NCBI GenBank assembly: GCA_902806595.1
Contig: CADCXC010000038.1
Location: 1-64,000, forward strand
Reading direction: 5' to 3'
From: Pyrenopolyporus hunteri
Taxonomy: Eukaryota > Ascomycota > Sordariomycetes > Xylariales > Hypoxylaceae
Length of the DNA: 64,000 nt
The notes under the pieces are model-generated. The model was not told the origin of the DNA, searched no databases, and was given only the letters and a program-made list of their open reading frames with translations. The number at the start of each line of letters is the position of its first letter. The stretch's first letter is position 1. A program made the position numbers and the translations under genes. Of the stretch, positions 55,412 to 64,000 are shown piece after piece.

Positions 55412-58400
55412 GATGGATATCTTGGGGCTCCGACGCCTATGTTACGGATTTCCCACTCTTTACGTCGATCCGAAGATTTGAAGGGAAGGGGGTGAAGATG
55501 TAAGAGGTTGTCGTGTTATAAAAAACCGAAACGCGGTTGGGGGGTCGACTCGTACGGATTCGATCTGGGCCGGATTAAGGAATCGCTTTCGGGGTGGAGG
55601 AGAAAGCAGAGGGGAGGCGACGAGATTTGCCAACGATTCCCCGTCCTCTCGCTCAGTATCGTACCGGCGATGTGAGAGGCCAACGCCGCGCTAAGAATGC
55701 TCTCGGAAAGATCGAGGCGGAGCGTCTCCGTTGCCGTTTGGTCGAGGACGGTGGCAGGAACCCGCGGCAGCGCAGCACCGGGACAGTTGCCAGGGAGGAG
55801 GAGGGATCAATTGGGGAGGGGTTTTGCCGGACGAGCTGTGGTATGGAAGAGACAATCGCCAACCTTGGTGGTAGATAAGGTCGGTTTTTAAGATGGGAGG
55901 GGAGAGACAGGAAAGGGTAGGCAGCTTTCTTGGACTATCGGATTTTGCCTCTCGTCCTAGCGTTATGGAGACGGGACCGAGCACCTTGAACGGGATTATG
56001 TATTTATGGAGGAAAGGAGAGGATAAGGGAGGAAAGGGTTATTAAAGAGAGGGAGAGAGGGAGAGAAGAGAAGGAAAAAAAAAAAAAAAAAAAAGGTGAA
56101 TCGCTTAAACGGTTAACGTTTAGTTGATGGTCACCGTCCAGTAATGGTATAATGCCAACCTACGGGAACGTACCTGACTGTAGGTACATGCGGAGGTACG
56201 TACAGGTATTCGCGAAAAGACCAGACGGAAGACGAGCTGGTAGAATATCGTATCGCGCATGTACCTCTGGCCTCCCCAGGAATTCTCCCCAAGGTACCCG
56301 ACGCTCTGTAAGATAGAATATGGTTACTTGGGCTCGTAGTTTTACTTACTTCCTATGTACATGGTGCTACCATGTGAAGCAATACCCGACTCTCATGTGG
56401 GGCACGCCGCATTCAACATGATTCGACCCCCAGGCTCCGGTTCCTAGCCCATTTCGCCTTTTTCTTTTTCAGGGTCTCGCACCGCATGAGACTACGTACA
56501 TGCTAGTGCGGTACGTATCGTCGTATCCAAAAGTATGTCTGCAAGGTTGCTTGGGGTACCTCTGCTTCAGGCCCCGTTTTTGCTTCTAGTCCGCCTGAGA
56601 TAGAAGTTACCCCTGTGCTGTTACAGGGTATTAGTGGGTTAGTGGGTTATTCGAATACTACCCGGGCCGCCACATGCAAAACGGTACGTAACTTAGGGCA
56701 TAAGCAGCAAAAAAAAAAAAAAAAAAAAGAGGCACTCCTATTACAAACGAAACCAATAATAGCATGGCGCAAAAAGGGAGGAAATGGTAATCCCAGGTTA
56801 TCGACAGATAGGCAAACGGTAATTCCTATGCCCTCTCACCGCCTTTCATAGCTTGCTCATCCAAATCTTTCCAAGTGGACTCTCCACCAGTCGCCATCCG
56901 CGCCACGGTCCAGACTTCGGCGCTGTACGAACACCAGCCTGCACGTCAGTAAACCTTTGAATATAGTATAAACGGCCGTAGGTCATACTGTTTCTAGAAT
57001 GCTAGCTGGCTGGCTGGCTGGATGGATTCTCTGGTCTATCGACCCGTAAAGAAGCAATCTCGGCTGGTCTCTCAACACCGGCCTGAATAAGTTGCTCGCC
57101 GCAGGCATGTATAGAAACGAAGCTAATCCGTTTGAAGAGGGTAACCAGCCCAATTTGATACTTTCCTTCTCGCCGTCTATGTACCTAATGTAGGTATGTA
57201 TGTATTTCCCGTAGGATCCATGTGTGGACGACCCAGACAGAACAAGCATCCTCCTCTTCTTCCTCCCCCCATCTTCATCATCATCACAACCATCGACACG
57301 GCCGTCATGACCACCATCGTCGTATGTCATCAGACAATATAATCCACGCCATCGTTCGACTAATACCATCGTTCTACCCTGCAAGGCGAGAAAGGCGGAC
57401 GTCGTGAAGCAGCGTGCCGCGCAAATACTCAATACTCACATACGCACATGTACAACGCAGTTTACGGCCCCCAGTTCGAGACCTTTGGGAAGGAAAGGAT
57501 CAAATAGGCTCGTGACATGTGGCTAGGGGCTTTGCCAGGCCGTCCTGTTCCGTTTACGCAGGGGAAAGTACCCGATATACCTACATAGTATGTAATGCGA
57601 GCTCGTGTCGCTCCTGTTGACTCGGCTAGGAGCATCTGTAGTTAGGTACTCAGTGATGAGAACAGCCGTTCCCGTTCCCCGGGCCCGAGAACCAAAAGAC
57701 CCGTCTATAGATCGGACGCTGATCTCGTGAAATGTAAGGGTCTACGGTATATCTGCCTACGACAATGCCTACTATAATGCCTACTATAATGTCTACTACA
57801 ACCACCTACTATATCTACCTATTATATCTACCCACCTACATATCCTAAGGATATATCACACATACATGGTCCCTGATGGTTCGTAGTACGATACAGAACG
57901 ATACGTAGGTATGTAGAAGCTGCTGAAACTCCTCATCGTGCAGAAATGCAAACCTACCCAAGAGATACTTACCCGAGATGTCCTTACCCACCGAGGTGCG
58001 TCGAAACGTCAACGCATACATTACCATACCCACGGCGTATACACGTAGTAGAACCAACTGGGTCGTCTATACCTTACCTACCAAGATATGAATAACGCAT
58101 ATCCGTCTCTGATACTGCGTAGGAACACCGTAGTATGCTATGGCAACCCGTACTGCCCTCTGCTGTTCGCTAGGTGCTATTAACCAAGCAGCCAAGGTAG
58201 ATGCTATAACACGCGAACGATCGCCCTACCTTCACATGCCCCTGGATTCCTCGTCCCCGAGTTGCGGTATGGAGGGTTCGTTCAGGGGCGGATTTCCCGA
58301 TCAAGGACAGAATCTGGCTTCGGGGTGGGGTATTCTCCGCTCTTGGAACCCCGTCCCTTTTTTCTGTTGGGGATCGTCTAGGATCTCGTCCTACAAATTG

Positions 58401-59401
58401 ATCAATTGTTGAGGAGTGTAGATCCCTGCCAATGGGCTCGTCCACGTGCGGCGGCAATCCGCCGTCGCTAATCTCGCAACAGTCAGGGTTCGTATGTGCA
58501 ATACATGTATGTATGCCTGCCCTAGCCTAGGTTAGGTACTTACCGTACCAAGATACCTACCTTACTGTATGTTTCGTGCCTTGACGTTTAAGCAATAGCT
58601 GGAATGCCTGGATGTATGCGTCAGCTCGAGCGCTCACCCACCCAGGTACTCAACAATAAGCTTCTACACCAACTTCGATTGCCGAAAAGCACTCTCGGTA
58701 CCCGGCCGTGTCGTGCAATACTAGATATAAGCGCCCTTACCTTCCAACGTTAGGTACGTACGGGGATATAAGAAACTACTACTAGGTACTAGGTAGGACG
58801 CTATAGTGTGCTATTCACTTATATTCGACTCGGAAGAGACTCGATGCTACGTCACCGTTTGGTTCGTTGGCCGTCGTCGATCTAAAGCCTAAGTCGAATG
58901 CGTGAAGAAACCGATACGTGCGTAGGCTAGTAAACTTCCGAGGTTATGCTACACCTTCTTTCTGTCTTGCATGTGAAACAAGCCCAAGCCGACTCCAGTT
59001 GGCGTCTCGACCATACAACTAGGCTTGCCTAGGTATTTCGCCATAACGGGACACGTCTCTGCATGATGCTCTCATGATTCATGTCACAGCGTGTCGAAAC
59101 ATGTCTGTAGTCTATGACCTCTTATAACGTATACCTATCGCTTTGTACAATACCCCGATATTCGTGTATGGCACATACCTAAGTCGAAAGCTCGTCTCGA
59201 GCGAGTTAAGGTACCCGAGTCGAAGCTCACTTCGAATCTATATACTATCGTCTATATTGGGCATGCTGGTCCCGTAGGTAGGCGTATTAGAAACGTAGGT
59301 AGGCGTATTAGGCCCGTAGATAGGCGTATTAAGCCCGTAGGTAGGCATGTAGGTATGTAGGCGAATTCCAACTGAATCACGTCCGCCCCCTGACCAGCGA
59401 A
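55412..59401. other. Four-kilobase gene-poor stretch
   Basis: The first ~500 bases are probably the desaturase promoter and leader. I then see poly-A runs at 56076-56094 and 56710-56728, a TGCCTACTATAA repeat at 57767-57832, and AGGT tracts. A 24-bp repeat (GTAGGTAGGCGTATTA unit) at 59272-59345 precedes the next gene's stop. No frame is convincing. Scattered CTAC and TACCT words are frequent but no tRNA was supported. Confidence 0.5.
59272..59360. repeat. ~24-bp tandem repeat near gene 3' end
   Basis: Four imperfect copies of CCCGTAGGTAGGCGTATTA with short spacers, ending about 40 bp before the stop codon of the next - strand gene, so probably within its 3' flank. Confidence 0.8.
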
Positions 59402-62400
59402 TCAGTCGCCCTTCTCCATTTTCCTGAATCTCTCCTCCATTCGCGAAAATCTCCGCCACAGGTAATCGCACTTGTTGTCGAGGCTGTATCTGTCAAAGTC
59501 GACCGTGTCCGTCGTCATCTCCCTCGACATCCTCTTGCTACTGTCGCCAGCGTGGGCCTGGCGGTCCAGCTCCCGAGGCCCTTGCCTATAACGGCTCTTA
59601 TCCTTATTCTGGGGACGCTCGCGCTGCCGTCTTTGGTGGGACTCTTGCTTCTTGTGCCTCCAACGCTGCCCGTTGCGCCCGGTTCTTGGTTTGGTCTTCT
59701 TCGGCCCGTTGTCCCACCCCAGGGATGTCGTAGGAGGCGCGAGAGAGGCGGATGTCGATGGCCCTGGCGCATGGTTATTCCCAGCTACAGGTGTGAGGTC
59801 GGGGTCGTTCTGACCGCGAGGGCGTGAGACCTTCCCTTCGTAGTCCCTCGCGAGACCGTCTCCCGAATCCCCGAGTTCCGCGTAAGGCGTAACCCTACCT
59901 GAAGGATTAGGCGTGATAGTTGTGTTAAGCCCCGAATCGAGCATCGGCGTCCCTCGGTCCGCCAGATCGGACGCCTCGGGTATCGGGCTAGAGCCGGTAG
60001 CTGCATGCTTAGAGCATTCCGACGGCACCTTTCGTCTCTTTGCTGAACGTTGATGGCTAACCGAGGATGAGGCCTGTTCTTGAGATTCCGGTAAGGCGAC
60101 GCTCTCGAAGAAACCGGTGTCTAAGCCGCCCGGCAATTTAGACGACGATCTAGGCTTGGATGGGCGTCTCGTACGCTTTCTTGATTTCGGACCGGGTTGG
60201 AAGTCGGCGCCGCTCCCCTCCACTCGCGATTCCTGAAGATCCAAACCTGGTCCTGGTCCTAGTCCTAGTCCTGGTCCTCCTAGAGGTCCAGAGAGGTTCT
60301 CTGCGTGGCGTAGATGCCCGCCCGCCGGTGCCGAGCCGTGACCGGATGCTCGGGTACGTGAAACGGTTTGTACGGCACTTCCCTTTTGCTCGGCAACCAC
60401 GAGTGTTCCATCGCTGGGATTCCGAAGGGTTGCGGGGGATTCCTGCTGTTCCGGAGGAGCGTACGAGCCCCCGGAAACCCCGGCTACCTCCCCGGCTACT
60501 CCCTCGGCCACCTTCGCACGTCTTCTACACAGCTCTGCTATGTCGGGTAAGCTGTCGTCGTCGGAACGGTCCTGCTCGAGCGTAGTAGTAGCCGTAGGCG
60601 CATACGGCTGAGGCGGCGTCGTTCTGCGCGAGGATTCTGGCATATGGTGCTCCGTATTCCGCTGCCAACCCGCTCCCTGGCCGTTGGTGTCGGTTGTGTC
60701 GGTTTTGTGCTTCGGAAGCCAGGGCCCGTAAAACCTCGAAGGAGTGATCCTATTCGCGCCAAGGACCCTCCTAGATCGGGGGTTTGGTCTTCTGGGAGGT
60801 GAACTGAGGTTCGAGGTTGATACCGGCGCTAGAGGCTGCCGTTGCTTGCCTACTCTATTGCCGAGACGCTTCCTGGACGTCGTCTCGGGCCTATCCGTCT
60901 TGCTCGAAGCTGGCCCCTTAGACTTCTGCTTCGGCCGATTAGGCTGGCTGCTGGGGGGTTTGGGGGTTTTGGGGAAGGGCGCGACGGAAGACGTCTCGCC
61001 GCGGGTCTCTAGTATAGAGGATCCCGGCCCCCCTACTCTCGCGCCAGTATGCGAGGGTATCCCAAGACCTTCTCTAGCCCGCGCTTCGTTTGAGCTACCG
61101 GGCAGGCCCGGCTGGCGGCCTTGCGACGAAGAGGCCGTCGCCCCGTCGCGATCTACCCCGCCTTTGCCGGCCTCGGTTCCCCGGTCTCTAGTGCTGGACA
61201 CGGCGTATACGTCGCCGAGCGGCCTCGTGTCCGGTTCGGCGCCGTTGTTATTGTTGCTGCTCTCGCTCGGTGGCGTCGGTACCCGACGACCGGCCGTGCG
61301 CTGGTCGGTGGCGAGAAGGCTCTGGCGTGCCACTTCCGATCTTATTTCCCCGTAGGACATCCCGGTGAATCCGGGGTGGTATACGATGTCCTTGTGAGAG
61401 ACGGAAATGATCCCCTTGAGGCGGAGATGGGACGGCACCGGTTCCCCTCGCATGTTCTGAGCGCGGAGCCGAAAGTTGATATTGCCGTTCCCGCCGAACG
61501 TAGCAGACACGCTCTGGCGGTAGTCTTTCTCCGCGGTGTCGTTCACGCCCGCTAAGGGTATTTGACGAAGGTGCCAGCCGACTTGGATGCTCTCGCCTGC
61601 GGAATATGTGCCAGGCCGGAGACGCCGTGGTCGAGTAGCACCTAGGCCGCCGCCCGTCCGAACGTCGTTCTCGCTGCGTAGCTCCCGTTCGAGCCCCGAC
61701 GTCTCGAAGCGCAAGCTAGGTAGACGACGTCCTTCGTTTCCTTATGCCCATTAGAGTACGAGGTTGGCGTGAGAGGTTAGGGGCGCTTCTACTCACCACC
61801 TTCCGACCGAGGTCGCGCGGTATCGTTTCCGAAAACCCTCGGCAACGTCGGAGAGCTCGCGAACCGGGACGTCTGTCGCCGCCGACCGATACCTCTCTCG
61901 GATAAGTCGACGATGGATATCTGCTTACCCGTTATCGCCCTATGCGTCTTCAACGTTTCGAGGTAATCGTGTTCTAATTCCCAAAGCCTCCTCTGCGTGC
62001 GTGGGGATGGGTCCGGAAGCTCCGATTCTCCTTCCGTGTCCGGACTGCCTGTTGATATTCCATTCTCAGGCATAGTGGGAGAAGGAGAAGAAAGCGACGA
62101 CGACGGCAACGGAATTGGGGCGTCCTCTTCGATAGATTGTAACGGCGTTTCCCCTACTGCTTCCGCAGCTGCGTCGTCTTCCGATTCGTCACCGTCGGTC
62201 AGATCCGACTCGATCTCGCCGGGGTATAGCGAATAGCGGCGGCTTCTCAAAGATCGTTCCACGCTACGAATTTGCTTCTGAATCGCTTTCCAGAGCGGAG
62301 CCGACAAGGTAAGCGTGCCAAGCTCCCGAGGCAACTCGGTTCCGGCGATCCGGTTTCGAAAGATCCGCCTTAGCTTCTGTTCCCCCATCGTCTCGTATAT

Positions 62401-63056
62401 CGACTGGTGGAAATCGGCCATTCTGGCGAGTAGGTCGCGGATCTTCCATATACGTACCCAGCGGTCTATCCACGTGTCCAGGTCACCCGTCCGAGCCCGC
62501 CTCCGTGGGAGCGTGGCGCCTTGGCTACGCCTCCGCCGGTTGTTGCAGATTCTGTTGTTAGCCCTCTTTACCTGGCCGTAGGCTGCGAAAACCCCTTCGC
62601 GGACCGTTGCGGAAAACTCCTCCATGATCGACGTCCACACTTCCTCCTCGATACGCTTCCCGGAAGTAGGGCAACGCAGGAGCTTACACCCGTGTTTGCA
62701 GCTGATCTTGAGGAGCTTCGTCTTCTCTGCCAGCGAGAGATGTCCGGGACCGTCGGGCCCCGTTGGATGGGTAGTACGAGAGCGCGGGGAGGAGTTCGCA
62801 ACGGGCGTTGCTTTCAGGCTTGACTCTCCAACGGCATGTATATCTACGTCCGCCTGCTTTCGTTAATACGTTATGCTGGGGCCGGATGGGTAAAGGGTAA
62901 AAAAAAAAAAAAAAAAAGATTTACCGTTTGCTGTGATTGCGAAGGCTCACATGCAAGCTCATCTTCCCCGTCCGCCGTACTGTTTTCCGGCGTGTTCCAG
63001 CGGTAGCGCCGACCTTCCCGCAGGCTTGTCGGCGCTCCTTGATCGCTCGTTCCCAT
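59402..63056 (-). CDS. Large disordered protein with Cys-rich N-terminal patch
   Basis: Model: exons 63056-62925, 62853-61797 and 61740-59402, 1175 residues, all in phase. Intron 1 (62854-62924) has GTAAAT, a TATTAACG branch, AAAGCAG and a poly-T run; intron 2 (61741-61796) has GTGAGT, CTCTAATG and ATAAG. I chose the ATG at 63056; another ATG further upstream in a different frame (about 63261) could add an exon. Early in exon 2 is a Cys-rich patch (KISCKHGCKLLRCPTSGKRI) leading into a helical domain (VWTSIMEEFSATVREGVFAA, LDTWIDRWVRIWKIRDLLAR, APLWKAIQKQIRSVERSLRS). The centre has a smaller globular island (QVGWHLRQIPLAGVND, HLRLKGIISVSHKDIVYHPG). The rest is Ser/Pro/Arg-rich disorder ending with a short helix (WRRFSRMEERFRKMEKGD). 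It is probably nuclear by composition. The family is not recognised; resemblance to the 48316-52194 protein is compositional only. Confidence 0.6.
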
Positions 63057-64000
63057 AGCATCGGCCTTGGGAGAATTCCCGGTTCCGATTTTGTGACCGT
63101 CTTCGAGGAGATGTGGGAGATGTGGGAGATGTTTCCGCACGCGCCTGTTTCTCTAAACGAGCAGCCGGCTGGACCTTGATCTTTCTACTCCCAACTATAT
63201 GGCACGCTCTAGCCCAAGCTTGCTCGTAAATATGCTCGGATAGCAACGAACTATAAGACATAGGGATAAGGGACAACCCTAGCGGTAGAATGAGAGTCCT
63301 ACCCAGAAAACCCCCCCGAGAACCGCACAGAAGGGGTACGCTCGCGGTAGGGGTAATCGAATTTCGCTGTCACTGCTTACTACCTAACCCAACCTACTAC
63401 CCGGGAGGTACGTACGCACGCAACCACGTTTCGATCCGAGGACGGGCCTCGTTCAGAGAAAAACCAAACCACTAGCCGTCGCGTCTTAAGATACGCGCAA
63501 TGGCTGATCCCAGTCTTCTCTATTTCACCCGGTTACAATTAAGACCGGGGGGAAGGCAGGTAATAAAAAGAAAAAGCAATATTCCGCACGTACACAGCAC
63601 GGACTTTACGAGCCGTGCCAGAGCGATAATTACGGATGCATTATTAGAGCATAGCATAGGAGATATGAGGACCATAATAGTCGCGAGAAACAAAAGATAG
63701 GTAGGTACCTACCTACCTTGTAGTATGTTTAGCGAGGCTTCGACCATCTATCCCGTCGAATATCAAATACATCGTCATGCCAAGCGACCTCGTAGGGAAC
63801 TAGTCGAAGCAGTTACCCGGGAACACTAATGCTTACGCTGGAGATTCTCGTAGCATTACGCCGCATGCCCCTCGCAGCATTGCGCTGTCATTGGTTACGA
63901 GCCCAGGAGGCAGACACCGGGTTTGTGACTTGTCACTTCAGACAGATGCTTTACCTTAATCTTCGGAGCAGACGTGTCAGTTAAGGTCTGGCATTAGATA
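63057..64000. other. Upstream region of the last gene, no further gene seen
   Basis: The first 200 bases may hold an alternative 5' exon of the preceding gene (a + strand-antiparallel frame starting near 63261 with MSYSSLLSEHIYEQAWARA). The rest shows no coding frame. An AGGT/ACCT palindrome (GGTAGGTACCTACCTACC) is at 63700-63718. Confidence 0.5.

Noticed and set aside
54050..55495. 481-codon + strand frame
   Set aside because: It is antisense to the delta-12 desaturase, whose three histidine boxes and intron are unmistakable; long shadow frames are expected opposite GC-biased codons.
20000..64000. Secondary metabolite gene cluster
   Set aside because: No polyketide synthase, NRPS, terpene cyclase, P450 or cluster regulator is present; the genes are unrelated housekeeping and secreted functions.

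Overview
The window is the left end of a chromosome of a filamentous ascomycete (Pezizomycotina, probably Sordariomycetes). The + strand opens with a C-rich CCCTAA telomere array. Genes carry 55-120 bp introns with a CTAAC-type branch point, and the conserved genes are typical of mould genomes (Ire1, Hel2, a delta-12 desaturase, a Git3-like receptor, a GH28 enzyme). I cannot name the species from the sequence. Short ACCT/AGGT tracts, often arranged as palindromes, are scattered through almost every intergenic region.

Region 1 (about 0.3-20 kb) is subtelomeric. Every clear gene or gene remnant from 0.3 to 17.5 kb lies on the - strand and points at the telomere. Three frames look intact: an 845-aa coiled-coil protein, a zinc-knuckle protein with about five CCHC motifs, and a 203-aa protein. 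Several others read as coherent protein only across in-frame stop codons and, in two cases, frameshifts (4506-5358, 5509-6135, 11056-13887, 14971-15862, 16671-17450, and perhaps 18887-19171 on +). Most of these internal stops are TAG, which is what CpA-to-TpA (RIP-type) mutation of CAG or TGG gives; A-to-I editing of UAG is an alternative worth testing. A dispersed repeat of about 100 bp (three copies) and a 33-bp minisatellite lie in the same block. I saw no reverse transcriptase, transposase, tyrosine recombinase or telomere-linked helicase.

Region 2 (20.6-31.6 kb) begins the conserved gene space: a multi-pass membrane protein with a large extracytoplasmic domain, a six-exon secreted GH28 enzyme, the RQC ubiquitin ligase Hel2, and a DEK_C-SWIB chromatin/rDNA factor of the Uaf30/Tri1 type.

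Region 3 (31.6-38.5 kb) is an almost 7-kb stretch in which I see no gene.

Region 4 (38.5-64 kb) holds a Git3-like GPCR, the unfolded-protein-response sensor Ire1 (with a polyQ linker and an Asp/His repeat in its luminal half), a large disordered basic protein of about 1.2 kaa, an oleate delta-12 desaturase, and a second large disordered protein with a small Cys-rich N-terminal region. The two large disordered proteins are unrecognised. There is no operon-like logic; the only loose functional link is proteostasis (Hel2 in ribosome quality control, Ire1 in ER stress, the desaturase in membrane lipid composition).
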